A stretch of DNA of 64,000 nt from Flagellimonas sp. HMM57 (GTDB lineage Bacteria > Bacteroidota > Bacteroidia > Flavobacteriales > Flavobacteriaceae). The notes under the pieces are model-generated. The model made no database searches and had not been told where the DNA came from. It worked only from the letters and a program-made list of their open reading frames with translations. The DNA lies in assembly GCF_021390175.1 (NCBI RefSeq), contig NZ_CP090004.1, positions 1,860,001 to 1,924,000 of the forward strand. The letters are read 5' to 3'. Below are positions 17,879 through 27,071 of the stretch, one piece after another. The stretch's first letter is position 1. Each line of letters starts with the position of its first letter. Position numbers and translations under genes: made by a program.

Positions 17879-20254
17879 TTAAAATTTAAATTGATAGGTT
17901 ACGCTTGGTACAATTCCAAAATATGATAGCTTAACGGCCTCCGTCTCACCCGTTGCAACTTCGACATCATTTACCTCACCGAGTTCCCTGAAGAAAATAG
18001 AAGCGGCATTTTGCCTATTATAGGCATTTGCAATGCTGAATATCCATTTTCCCTTTTTGCCGGGCTTTGGGTTTAAAGTTGCCGAAAGGTCCAATCGATG
18101 ATATGCAGGAAGCCTGTCCCCATTGCGGTTTTGGTAATCTGCAACGACCAGACCATTTTGCTCATACTGTCCAGTAGGGTAAGTTACAGGCTTTCCTGAA
18201 CCAAAGACAAAGTTACCGCCCAAGTCCCACCGATCGTTCAGTTTATAGAACCCAACCAAATTGAGTTCATGAAGCTGATCATTATTAGCCGGGTAAAAAT
18301 CATTGTTATTGATGCCAAGTACTTTACGTTCACTTCTTGCCAGCGTGTAGCTTAACCAACCCGTTAGCTTTCCTTCGTTTTTGTTTATTTGAAGTTCCAA
18401 TCCAAATGCACGTCCATCTCCCTGTGCAACCTGCGTTTCAATATTTTCAGTGAAAAGCAAGTCTGCACCGTCTATAAAATCCGTAACATCATTCATATCC
18501 TTATAGTAAACCTCTACATTCATATCATATGCCCCTTCCTTAAAATTTCGGAAATAGCCCAATGCGATTTGGTCGGCGTATTGGGGTTTTAAGAAACTAC
18601 CGCTTGGCGCCCATACATCCAAAGGAGTGGCCGAAGTTGTGTTCGATATCAAGTGTAGATATTGATACGTACGGTTGTAGCTCATTTTTAATGAACTGTC
18701 ATCATTTAGTAGATAGCGGGCAGAAAAACGTGGTTCAAGATTAAAAAAGGTCTCAATACTTTTCCCCGAACCAAAAGCGGTTTCACCTATAACTGCATTT
18801 TCCACATAAAGATCTTGTTCTGGAAGGTAGGTCAAGGGACTTCCATTTTCATAGGTTGGAACAACATCACTACCCATACGATTGAAATACGAAAGCCTTG
18901 ATCCATACCGTACGCTCAACTTATCTGAAAACTCACGTTTAAAATCGATATAACCTGCACCTTCCGTCGCAAATTTTTCTCTAAATTTTTGTGGGTTGAT
19001 GGCAGAACCTTTTAAGGGGCTGATATCACCTGGTTGAAAGTTATAATAGGTGTAGTCGATACCTGCTGTCAAGGTGTTCTTGGAATTGATAAACCATGTT
19101 AGTTTAGGTTTTACATTAAAATTCAAAATATTCGAGTTCCATCTGAATTCTGACCCCGATCTTAAGTTATCCAGGTTATAATCATAGTTGCTGAAAATTG
19201 CAGAAGTCTGCAAGAATAACTTATCGTTTAGAACGCTTGTCCATCGCAAGGTTCCTGATGCATTGCCCCAGAAAGTTCCCAAAAAGTCATCGATCTCAAA
19301 GCGATCTCTGCCAAAATATCCTGAAAGAAATATCCTATTGTTCTCGTTAATATTATAATTGGCCTTTAAATTTAGATCATAAAAGAACAAAGTGGTATCT
19401 TCAAAATCGCTTGAAAGGGGTGCGAACAAATCAATATAAGAACGTCTTCCCGCGAGCATGTAACTACCCCGACCTTCTTCTCGATCTCCTTTAAAAATAG
19501 GGCCTTCAATCAAAGCCTTACTGGAAATAAGTCCAATGCCAAGCTCTCCACCAAATTTTTTGATGTTTCCTTCTCTTTGCTTTACATCCAGCACTGATGA
19601 CAGACGACCTCCGTAAATAGAGGGAATACCACCTTTATAGAGCTTTACATCCTTTATGGCGCTTGTATTGAAAACCGAAAAGAAACCAAATAAATGGGAT
19701 GCATTATAAATTGTTCCCTCATCCAAAAGGATAAGGTTTTGATCGGCAGAGCCTCCCCTAACATTGATTCCCGAGGAAGCGTCGTTTACGCTTGAAACCC
19801 CAGGTAATAATTGTATGGACCGCAATAAATCGGGTTCCCCAAGTACGGCAGGTAGTTTTTTAATTGTTTCGGCTTTAATGGCGGATACGCTCATTTCGGT
19901 AGATCTTACATCCTTGGCAACACTTTTGGAAGTAACCACAACCTCATCTAACTGTGCGGCATCCTCTGTCATCTCAAAATTGATCTTGAGATCCGTGTTC
20001 AGTTCGATTTCCCTAACCACTTCTTGAAAACCCAAATAGCTTACTACTACCTGATATGTACCCTCGGGAAGTGTTATGGAGTAAAAACCATAGTCGTTTG
20101 TGGTTGTACCATTCGAAGTGCCTACCAGGACATTGACTCCAAATAGTTCTTCCCCACTAGTCTGTTCTTTGACGTATCCACTCAAGGTATAGTCCTTTTG
20201 GGCATTACCCGTGAAAGCAATTAACATCATCGTGAATAAAATGTATCTTTTCAT
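17879..20254 (-). CDS. TonB-dependent receptor with carboxypeptidase-like N-domain
   Basis: 791 residues. A signal peptide (MKRYILFTMMLIAFTGNAQ) is followed by a CarboxypepD_reg-like beta domain (YTLSGYVKEQTSGEELFGVNV) at residues ~20-100. Next comes the plug, with DEVVVTSKSVAKDV, LPGVSSVNDASSGINVRGG and YKGGIPSIYGGRLSSVLDV, and then a 22-strand barrel ending in the terminal Phe (TYQFKF). It imports a large or scarce ligand across the outer membrane using TonB energy. No SusD is present; the partner is the DUF4249 lipoprotein. It leads the four-gene operon with the two-component system. Confidence 0.96.
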   Translation of the reverse strand: MKRYILFTMMLIAFTGNAQKDYTLSGYVKEQTSGEELFGVNVLVGTSNGTTTNDYGFYSITLPEGTYQVVVSYLGFQEVVREIELNTDLKINFEMTEDAAQLDEVVVTSKSVAKDVRSTEMSVSAIKAETIKKLPAVLGEPDLLRSIQLLPGVSSVNDASSGINVRGGSADQNLILLDEGTIYNASHLFGFFSVFNTSAIKDVKLYKGGIPSIYGGRLSSVLDVKQREGNIKKFGGELGIGLISSKALIEGPIFKGDREEGRGSYMLAGRRSYIDLFAPLSSDFEDTTLFFYDLNLKANYNINENNRIFLSGYFGRDRFEIDDFLGTFWGNASGTLRWTSVLNDKLFLQTSAIFSNYDYNLDNLRSGSEFRWNSNILNFNVKPKLTWFINSKNTLTAGIDYTYYNFQPGDISPLKGSAINPQKFREKFATEGAGYIDFKREFSDKLSVRYGSRLSYFNRMGSDVVPTYENGSPLTYLPEQDLYVENAVIGETAFGSGKSIETFFNLEPRFSARYLLNDDSSLKMSYNRTYQYLHLISNTTSATPLDVWAPSGSFLKPQYADQIALGYFRNFKEGAYDMNVEVYYKDMNDVTDFIDGADLLFTENIETQVAQGDGRAFGLELQINKNEGKLTGWLSYTLARSERKVLGINNNDFYPANNDQLHELNLVGFYKLNDRWDLGGNFVFGSGKPVTYPTGQYEQNGLVVADYQNRNGDRLPAYHRLDLSATLNPKPGKKGKWIFSIANAYNRQNAASIFFRELGEVNDVEVATGETEAVKLSYFGIVPSVTYQFKF

Positions 20255-20731
20255 AAGATTGATTATTAGTTATTTGTTGGCCCAAAACTATTTCAAGACC
20301 ATAGGGTTATCCATTACAGAAGTGCTGAACAGGGAAATAATCCGATAAAACAGGAAGTAAGGGTGTTAAAGGAATTTTAACATGTTCTTAATCATAATTC
20401 GCTAAACCTAAAAATGTTTCAGAACCACCTTCTACTTAGGAAATAGCCTAGTTACCAATGCTCTACGTGGGGAAGTTTCCCTTGAAAATATAAATACTAG
20501 GGTTAGCACGCTCCTGTATTAGTAACCATTTAATGGTGGTGAAGATTTAAAACTAGCTCTGATAACTCTCGTTATTAATTTGAAATTTTCAACCCTGCTG
20601 CACTATGCAATTTTGCCTAGTGTCGAAATCAGGGCGCTTAACGGAAAAATCCAAGGATGAAACAATATTTTAACAAATCTCATTTCCTTTATTTTAGGTT
20701 TATTCCCAGTTAAATCAAAATAGTTGAAATT
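20255..20731. other. Divergent intergenic region (TonB operon / HD gene)
   Basis: 477 bp of AT-rich sequence between two divergent starts. It should hold promoters for both units. I found no repeat, RNA or reading frame worth naming. Confidence 0.6.
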
Positions 20732-21436
20732 ATGGAACAAGAACAAGTTTTGATGAAAAAAGTTGAACACTACGTGACCAATCTACTTACATTTCATCTG
20801 CCCAAAAACATATATTACCACAATATTGCGCACACAAGGATGGTGGTTGGAGCGGTGCAGATAATCTCAAAAAAAACAAAGCTGGAAAAAAGACAGGTCA
20901 TGATTCTCGAATTGGCCGCTTGGTTTCACGACATAGGCTTTTTAAGCAAAAACGTAGGTCACAAACGTCTAAGCGCAGAAATGGCGGCCAATTTTCTAAA
21001 AACCAATAAAGTACGATCTTCCATAATATATCAAGTTACCGATTGCATCATGTCCACTAAATATGGTGCTGTCCCAGAGAGTCTGGCCGAGGCTATAATC
21101 ATGGATGCCGATATGTTCCATATTTCTCGGAACGATTACTGGAAGCTTAACAGCCTGCTAAGAAAAGAAATATCTTCTATTGACTCCTCACACTATACAC
21201 ACGAAGAATGGTACGGAAAAAATCTGGAATTTTTGAAGAATATTTCTTTTAATACGGACTTTGGAAAGAATGTACTCGATGTGAAGAAAAGGTGGTTGAT
21301 ATACGAAAATGAACAGCTATTGGAAAAAATTCAGAAAAGTAAAGAACACCTTTGGGAAGAGCCTCCTTATTTATTCTCCTCTAGAGGTATACAAGGGAAG
21401 ATAAAAATGATATGTGGCGACATTATTAGTTTATAG
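20732..21436 (+). CDS. HD domain metal-dependent phosphohydrolase-like protein
   Basis: 234 residues. The HD-superfamily ligands are visible: an upstream His (YYHNIAHT), the doublet HD in AAWFHDIGFL, a following HK (GHKRLSAEMAANFL) and the late Asp in IIMDADMFHIS. The family hydrolyses phosphoesters such as nucleotides or signalling nucleotides. No second domain is present, so the substrate is open. It is a single gene with unrelated neighbours, divergent from the TonB operon. Confidence 0.85.
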   Translation: MEQEQVLMKKVEHYVTNLLTFHLPKNIYYHNIAHTRMVVGAVQIISKKTKLEKRQVMILELAAWFHDIGFLSKNVGHKRLSAEMAANFLKTNKVRSSIIYQVTDCIMSTKYGAVPESLAEAIIMDADMFHISRNDYWKLNSLLRKEISSIDSSHYTHEEWYGKNLEFLKNISFNTDFGKNVLDVKKRWLIYENEQLLEKIQKSKEHLWEEPPYLFSSRGIQGKIKMICGDIISL

Positions 21437-21743
21437 ACATCATAACATAAAAAATACAGGTAAACACTATCCCGCTGGTTTTTTTATTGATTCTTTCAAT
21501 ATCCGAGAACAGTATTTTGAAACCCATACATAGGAGTATGATTTTTTTAAACCGAGGAATCGATTTCCAATCCTTACCCACCATGCAAAATAGTCATACA
21601 AATCAACTCATCACTATCCGCAAAGTAGTTATATAACCCAGGTGAAGTAAACTAGCTTTGGGCAAGCCCACAAGGAATTCTTATACGATTTCCAGGTAAG
21701 CTTCAGGGCATTATAAATCTCGATTATTGAGTGAACTTCCAAA
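21437..21743. other. Intergenic region between convergent genes
   Basis: 307 bp between two convergent stops. There is no clear hairpin followed by a T-run, although CCCGCTGGTTTTTTT near 21470 ends in Ts. No gene seen. Confidence 0.5.
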
Positions 21744-22568
21744 TTAAAGAGGTCTTAGCTCGTTTATGGTCAAAACGTTTGGTGTAAACTCTTTGATTTG
21801 TTTCACATGAATATACCCGTTTTTCTTTATGTTGGATTTAGAGGCAATTTCCGTAGGCAATAGAAAACCATCATATTCTTTGTAACCTCTATAAAAAGCC
21901 TCTCCTCTAACAAACTTGAACTTTTCTCGAATGGTATACTCTACCTTGACAATTCGTTTTGTCTTCGAGTGCAACCAAATAACGAATTGATCAATATCTT
22001 TCTGAGGTTCCAACGTATTCCAAGAGACGATAATACCATCTGTGGCGATACCATCAATTGTTTGCGAACCAAGATAATCTACTATGGTAGCTTCGGTTAT
22101 CCTATTAGGAAGCTCAAGGAAATATTGATAGGTATTTATTGAAAATTGATATGCATCATTTTCTTTAACCAGTACATTCTCTCCAATTCTCTGGTATGTT
22201 CTTCCTTCGTGTACTCCCCAGAATTGTCCTTTTTCCTTTCCGCTGCGTATCTCCATCAAACCATCGAAGGTTTTTGGTATGTAGTTTAGGGAAAAAATCA
22301 TATCGAGCTCTTTGAATGGAGATGATTTTTTGCCGAAAAACCCAAAGGATTCCTCTTCCAATTGTACATTGTAGGTTTGGATATCATCCCAAAGATGATT
22401 CCTGTGGGCAACTGACATTTCTTGCATAAGCAGCTTAGCTTTGGAAATATCATTGGGATAAACATATCCCTCGGATCTCAAATCAGCGTATGTGAACAAA
22501 TTGACACAACCACAAAAAAGTAACCCGATTAAGAGTAATATTAAGAGTAATCTAGACCTTAGTTTCAT
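21744..22568 (-). CDS. Outer-membrane lipoprotein-sorting-like lipoprotein
   Basis: 274 residues from the ATG at 22568, which opens a lipoprotein signal (MKLRSRLLLILLLIGLLFCGC). The frame runs to 22610 upstream, but that adds a non-signal leader. The rest is beta-rich with FDGLMEIRSG, YQFSINTYQYFLELP, VSWNTLEPQKDIDQFVIWL and GFLLPTEIASKSNIKKNG. This alternation resembles LolA/LppX-type half-barrels that carry lipids, but the family is not certain. It lies 93 bp downstream of the phloroglucinol-hydrolase-like gene and may be co-transcribed. Confidence 0.7.
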   Translation of the reverse strand: MKLRSRLLLILLLIGLLFCGCVNLFTYADLRSEGYVYPNDISKAKLLMQEMSVAHRNHLWDDIQTYNVQLEEESFGFFGKKSSPFKELDMIFSLNYIPKTFDGLMEIRSGKEKGQFWGVHEGRTYQRIGENVLVKENDAYQFSINTYQYFLELPNRITEATIVDYLGSQTIDGIATDGIIVSWNTLEPQKDIDQFVIWLHSKTKRIVKVEYTIREKFKFVRGEAFYRGYKEYDGFLLPTEIASKSNIKKNGYIHVKQIKEFTPNVLTINELRPL

Positions 22569-22661
22569 AAGATTTATAATTTTTTTTATTGAAATAGCTT
22601 CACCATCCACAAATACAAAACCTGCAAATCAATGTTTGTAGGGAACAAAGAGAGGTGGCGC

Positions 22662-23567
22662 CTATTCTGACCGTGTTCGTTGTGTTAGAACATCATTTTC
22701 ACGTAATCCTAAGTCGGTCGTATATTTATTGTAAACCTCTGGCAAAAAACTTGCCAATTGGGTATATTCTGAAAGACAATGGTGCGCAAGGTCATAAAGC
22801 GCCTGATTTTTGACACCCAACTTCCTTAAAACCCACGGTAGATCCTTCCCAACCCAAAACCTACTTCGCATTTCTACTCCATCCGCAGTATTCCTTACAA
22901 AGTGTGCCATTTGAACCACCAGACGATTTCCAGATTTAACGTTTCCACAAATTGCCCATTGGTCTTTTCCCAATTTGGAAATGTCCAGACCATACTGCTC
23001 CGGATTTACAAAAGTAATTTGAAGGTCTTGCAGGGGACCTTCCTTTACCATAGTCTCTATGGTATGCTTGGTTTTTCCTTCAGGATGCGCTAGAACGTAT
23101 TTTGAAATAGAAAATGTTTCAGGCTCTTCATAATTCTCATAAAGAGCCGAGGCGTGCAATCCGGGGTACCATATTTTGTAACGAATTACATCATAACCTA
23201 CCCATTCGAACCACCAATCGATCATCTCACCATTAGTTTGGGGAAATTGAATGTTCGCCGCTACATATCCCGTACCATCCTTAAGTTTGGTATACCCATT
23301 CTCCAATGGAAGATATCCTGGTTCGAGCATTTCGTTGATATCTTCAAATACTAGACCAGCTTCTGGTTCATGATACACTAAGCCGGCCATACGCTCATCG
23401 CTTACTCTTTTGTGATTGTAATAGTACTTTGATAACGGATGCTCTTGTTCTTCAGCTGATAGCTCGACCGGATAATCTATCGGGTCTACCACTTTTCCAA
23501 GAGCACAAGCACCTAAAAACAGAGGTATAAAAATCCCAGTAAAGAATCTTATAATAAATTTGTCCAT
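22662..23567 (-). CDS. Lipoprotein of the 2,4-diacetylphloroglucinol (phloretin-type) hydrolase family
   Basis: 301 residues from the ATG at 23567, with a lipobox in IPLFLGAC. The core matches the PhlG/DAPG hydrolase family: LPLENGYTKLKDGTGYVAAN, MIDWWFEWVGYDVIRYKIWYP, GLHAS and a C-terminal HHCLSEYTQL whose HxxxE spacing fits the zinc site. PhlG-type enzymes cleave a carbon-carbon bond between an acyl group and a phloroglucinol ring. Here a lipid anchor would place the enzyme in the periplasm or on the outer membrane, so a plant or algal polyphenol is a plausible substrate (inference). Neighbours are a SYLF gene upstream and a lipoprotein downstream. Confidence 0.82.
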   Translation of the reverse strand: MDKFIIRFFTGIFIPLFLGACALGKVVDPIDYPVELSAEEQEHPLSKYYYNHKRVSDERMAGLVYHEPEAGLVFEDINEMLEPGYLPLENGYTKLKDGTGYVAANIQFPQTNGEMIDWWFEWVGYDVIRYKIWYPGLHASALYENYEEPETFSISKYVLAHPEGKTKHTIETMVKEGPLQDLQITFVNPEQYGLDISKLGKDQWAICGNVKSGNRLVVQMAHFVRNTADGVEMRSRFWVGKDLPWVLRKLGVKNQALYDLAHHCLSEYTQLASFLPEVYNKYTTDLGLRENDVLTQRTRSE

Positions 23568-23668
23568 TATCTTGATGTTTGGTTCAAAAATCAAGAACCT
23601 TTCTTAAGAATTAATAGGATTAAATGTGATTTAATGTTTAGGAACAATGCAATCAGAAAATTAGATTT

Positions 23669-23697
23669 AAAAAACCGTCTTTTGACGGCTCTTTTTT
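23669..23697 (-). terminator. Terminator downstream of the SYLF gene (bidirectional form)
   Basis: Stem GCCGTC/GACGGT around an AAAA loop when read on the minus strand, followed by TTTTTT. On the plus strand it also has a T-run (CTTTTTT). It lies 18 bp after the SYLF stop codon. Confidence 0.85.
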
Positions 23698-23714
23698 GTT
23701 AACTTATTTTCTGA

Positions 23715-24245
23715 TTATAGTGCTTTGTAATTGAATTTTTGTCCTCCGATAGAAGCATCCATCATCAGACCTGACTTTGGCATCACAAATACCGAAACAC
23801 CTCTCTGATAAGTAACATTGGTAGCTAACCCCGATTTTAAGGCGATTAAGGACGCTTGTGCTCCAAACTCGAAGTTACCTTCTTTGAAATCGCTCAAACT
23901 ATCCGTGGTTTCGAAGAACAGAACTTGAGCCATTGCTTGAACCCCAGCTTGCAAACCTATATTTACTTTTTTCATATCCGCGGTACCCGAAAGCATTTTG
24001 TTCTCGACAAGAACGCCTCTACCTGCCGCTCCTCCAAAAATAAACCCTGCCTTGCCAACATTAGGAAATATTACATATCCTGCCGAATTTTCAAATAGGG
24101 TATCCAGTTCTGGATTTTCGGCCAACAACACCTGTTTGGCCTTGACTGCATCTTTTGTCAATTTTCTTTCTGTTTTTGTTTGTGCCATTGATAGGGTCAC
24201 CGTCAATATCATTGCCACTACTGTAATCGATTTTGAAACTTTCAT
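23715..24245 (-). CDS. Lipid-binding SYLF-domain (YSC84-like) protein
   Basis: 176 residues from the ATG at 24245, giving a signal peptide (MKVSKSITVVAMILTVTLSMAQ). The SYLF/DUF500 domain is clear: SAGYVIFPNVGKAGFIFGGAAGRG, NIGLQAGVQAMAQVLFFET, FKEGNFEFGAQASL and GVSVFVMPKSGLM. SYLF proteins bind phospholipids, and bacterial secreted forms are of unknown role. It is single, with its own terminator. The frame extends upstream to 24341 but without a signal-peptide rationale. Confidence 0.92.
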   Translation of the reverse strand: MKVSKSITVVAMILTVTLSMAQTKTERKLTKDAVKAKQVLLAENPELDTLFENSAGYVIFPNVGKAGFIFGGAAGRGVLVENKMLSGTADMKKVNIGLQAGVQAMAQVLFFETTDSLSDFKEGNFEFGAQASLIALKSGLATNVTYQRGVSVFVMPKSGLMMDASIGGQKFNYKAL

Positions 24246-24902
24246 GTTTATATATTTAAAATTATTTAAAGCGAAATTAGAAGCACAGCCTCTGTGAAAA
24301 GATGAAAATGTGATGAAACGGGGAAAATTCTTCCTAACCAAGGTTTTTTGCGGATAAAACAGTTTTCATTTTATCAAAAAAGAATCGTATGGTTAATTAG
24401 TTGACCATAATGTTGTTAACAAAACATTATATTCTCTTGCTATATAATTATCACGCTCTATAAAGTATTTGTTTGTCTCATTTTAAGGCCGTTTTATTAG
24501 ATTCAGCAGAAGAGTTAATTACAATTATTAAACCAGTCCCATTTCTGGTCTTTTTTAATAGTATTGTTAATTCACTTTTTATGGGATAGCTTGATATTTA
24601 TATCTAGCTTCTTATAGCATTTTGATTTCAATTAATGTTAAACAGATTTATGCTTTATTTCTATTAATCTGATTTTCTCTAGATTTTTGGAATTAATGAA
24701 ATTTGGAATGTTTTGGCTAAATATGATTGATGTGAAAAGCACTAAGTTTTTACTGTAAAAATATTATTTGCCACTAATTGTGATTATTTGTGTAATCATT
24801 TTTCACAAAATTAATTTGATGTTCTTTGTTGCTGTTTGAAAAGTGTGGAACCAAAGATAGTTTTGAAATAGAATAATAATCCTAGGAAATAATGAGTGCG
24901 CC
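24246..24902. other. AT-rich intergenic region upstream of the SYLF gene
   Basis: 657 bp, very AT-rich. It holds the SYLF promoter on one side and the broken end of the integrase on the other. Sequence just below 24903 does not continue the integrase in another frame that I can recognise. No gene, RNA or clear repeat was found. Confidence 0.5.
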
Positions 24903-25475
24903 CTATTTCGATTTTATTTTACGCTTTTCTTCCCGAACACTATAAAATCGAAACAGGATCCACACGCAAAGTTTAAGGGTAAGAAATGGGACCAAAATGT
25001 TCGAAAAATATGGAGCTTCCATGTTTCCAGAAATAAAGCGAACGAAACCTTGTTTGTTTAGTTTTCTTTTACGCTCAATGATTACTTTACCCCAATCCGA
25101 TAACATTAGGCCGTTTGGCATTTTACTTTTAAGCTGTGGACTGATTTTATCTTGCCATCTAGTTTTTATTTCATTTATTAAAATATCAATATCCATATGT
25201 TGAATACCATCTCCCAATTCATGAATAAGACTTCTAGCATCATGAAGTTTATTATATAGTATTCGATTAATATTATCACAATCCAAAGTTTTATTGATGG
25301 CTGCTGATTTTTTTAAACTTTGCTCCTTTTCGTTCCAACCAATTTTGGAAGTATGATATGGTAAGCGAATCATTCTTGGTTTGACATGATAGATTCGTAA
25401 TGCAATCGGAAATAGTTCCGAATTGGAACTTTTCGATGATTTTCGAGTGTCTAAAATGAGCCTAACGTTTACCAA
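24903..25475 (-). pseudogene. Truncated tyrosine recombinase/integrase (N-terminal part only)
   Basis: 190 residues. The start VNVRLILDTRKSSKSS, followed by FPIALRIYHVKPRMIRLPY and later KIGWNEKEQSLKK, is the arm-binding N-domain common in Bacteroidota site-specific integrases. The next part (KTRWQDKISPQLKS, LSDWGKVIIERKRKLNKQG) resembles the core-binding domain. The protein then stops after an unrelated hydrophobic tail (LVPFLTLKLCVWILFRF), whereas full integrases have about 400 residues with the catalytic R..HxxR..Y. It begins 176 bp from the second copy of the tRNA-Ala end, the usual place for an element's integrase. Confidence 0.75.
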
Positions 25476-25508
25476 TTTTGATGCTTTATTTACATCAAGT
25501 TAGGAATA

Positions 25509-25534
25509 AAAATGCACAGTTTGCGCACACTTTT
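25509..25534. repeat. 26-bp direct repeat, right copy (partner at 10705-10730)
   Basis: Matches the left copy at 24 of 26 bases in the same orientation. It lies just upstream of the integrase start and 118 bp from the tRNA fragment, so it may be an arm-type site for that integrase. Confidence 0.75.
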
Positions 25535-25651
25535 TATTGAAATCAGATGGTATTGAATGATTTTAGATTTTATGAAAAATGATGTAAATTATTGAAAATA
25601 AGACAAATAAAATGATTTTTAGATTTTAGAAGAATGCTAATTCGGAAACTA

Positions 25652-25693
25652 GCAGGCAAGAAGTCACCGGTTCGACTCCGGTATTCTCCACCA
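25652..25693 (+). repeat. Putative attR: 42-bp copy of the tRNA-Ala 3' end
   Basis: Forty-one of 42 bp equal the 3' part of tRNA-Ala (10618-10659), including the T arm, acceptor strand and CCA. There is no 5' half here, so it is not a tRNA gene. With the adjacent integrase remnant it marks the right end of an integrated element of about 15 kb. Confidence 0.88.
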
Positions 25694-26175
25694 CATATTA
25701 TAGGGCTTCAACGGTGATTCACTTTTGAAGCTTTTTTGTTTATGCCACGGAGATAAATACCTTCTGGCTTGCCTCACTTGTTAACTTTAAAGTTTGAAAA
25801 CCTTTTAAAAGTGTCTCATGTACTTGCCCTAGGGATTATTTACCTTGATATTTTAGAATACCCAGATAAAAAACAGTCTCCAGAAATTCAAAGAGATTTG
25901 TTCAACTTGGATGGATATATGATTATAGATGAGAACTCTTATTGTATGCTTCATCTTAACCTATGTAAAAGATTAGAAAAATTGTATTGAAGTCAAATAA
26001 AAGATTTCGACTCAAAACAATTTGAGATTACAATAGACCCTATTGAGTCAAAGGACTATCAAGACTGAAGAAATTAACTTTATTGATTAAATAATTTCTT
26101 TCATTTATCAAGAGGATGTCACTTGAAATATCATATCTTTCTGTACGTTTTTAAATACTCCATATCACCCAAATC
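25694..26175. other. Region after attR with a terminator and a possible gene fragment
   Basis: The tRNA fragment is followed by a hairpin (GCTTCAA/TTGAAGC, 25705-25731) and six Ts, probably the original terminator of tRNA-Ala before the insertion. A frame from TTG 25769 to 25990 codes for 73 residues (with IIYLDILEYPDKKQSPEIQ) but has no ATG and no family. It may be a fragment. The last ~120 bp should hold the promoter of the response regulator. Confidence 0.5.
25705..25737 (+). terminator. Rho-independent terminator after the tRNA-Ala fragment
   Basis: Stem GCTTCAA (25705-25711) pairs with TTGAAGC (25725-25731), 13-nt loop, then TTTTTT. It is probably the ancestral tRNA-Ala terminator displaced by insertion of the element. 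Confidence 0.8.
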
Positions 26176-26850
26176 ATGAACCAAATACTGATTGTAGAGG
26201 ACGAGCCTACATTGAGTGATGCCTATAGCCGTATTTTAGGCGAACTCTTTCATAATAACAGAATCGACCCATTTGATATTCATATATGCAATAGTCTAGT
26301 TATAGCGCATAACACCATTGATGTGTTTTTAAAGTCAGGTAAAAACCCGACCCTTTGTATTCTAGATTATAGACTTGAAAAAATGTCAGATGAGGATAAT
26401 GAGAACGGAATGGGAATTGGAATGATACTTCGAAAACATTTTCCCGACTGTAAAATCATGCTTATAACATCAATTGCTGACAAATATCTTTACCAAACAA
26501 TTATCGACCAGATTAAGCCATCGGGATTTTTAATAAAAAGTGAGATTAATTATAGGAGTATTGGAGATGATATTTGCTCGGTTCTTGAAGGCAAATTAGT
26601 CTATAGTAAGACTATCAACGATTTCATTAAGAACAGCCCTTATTCCAAGTATGGGCTTGACTATACGGACCTTAAACTTATCCATCTAATGTCAAAGCGG
26701 TATACGTTTTCTGAGATTGCCTTAAAAATGGGCATTTCGATTTCTGGAGTAGAGTATCGAAAAAGAAGTATAGCTAAAAAATTAGGCGCGGTTTCTTCCA
26801 CTACCAAAGACCTCCTGAAGTTATTCAAACAGGAACTGGATTTTTCCTAG
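26176..26850 (+). CDS. Response regulator with C-terminal HTH
   Basis: 224 residues. The receiver domain begins MNQILIVEDEPTLSDAYSRIL. The acceptor Asp is in PTLCILDYRLEKM, then MLITSIADKYL and GFLIKSEINYR stand at the usual Thr and Lys positions. The C-terminal ~70 residues form a LuxR-like helix-turn-helix (YTDLKLIHLMSKRYTFSEIA, SGVEYRKRSIAKKLGA). No histidine kinase is adjacent, so it is an orphan here. It precedes the Sel1/toxin genes by 221 bp in the same direction, and control of them is plausible but unproven. Confidence 0.88.
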   Translation: MNQILIVEDEPTLSDAYSRILGELFHNNRIDPFDIHICNSLVIAHNTIDVFLKSGKNPTLCILDYRLEKMSDEDNENGMGIGMILRKHFPDCKIMLITSIADKYLYQTIIDQIKPSGFLIKSEINYRSIGDDICSVLEGKLVYSKTINDFIKNSPYSKYGLDYTDLKLIHLMSKRYTFSEIALKMGISISGVEYRKRSIAKKLGAVSSTTKDLLKLFKQELDFS

Positions 26851-27071
26851 AAATTTGGGTTCTTTTCTTTAGCAGATGATTGCGGAGCGTAGCAGTTCAT
26901 CGAAAACCTATTCGTTTTTTCTAAAACTAAGGTTTAATCCTTAGTGAGACTAAGGTGTTTTCGTCTAAATCTATGTATCATAATTTTTAGTTTTAACATT
27001 ATTTAACAGTAATTCAAAAACCTGTTGAATAATAAAAATGTTACACAACTAAATAGTTAAAATCCTATCCT

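Noticed and set aside
25652..25693. A second tRNA-Ala gene
   Set aside because: Only the 3' half is present; the sequence before it does not form the acceptor and D arms.
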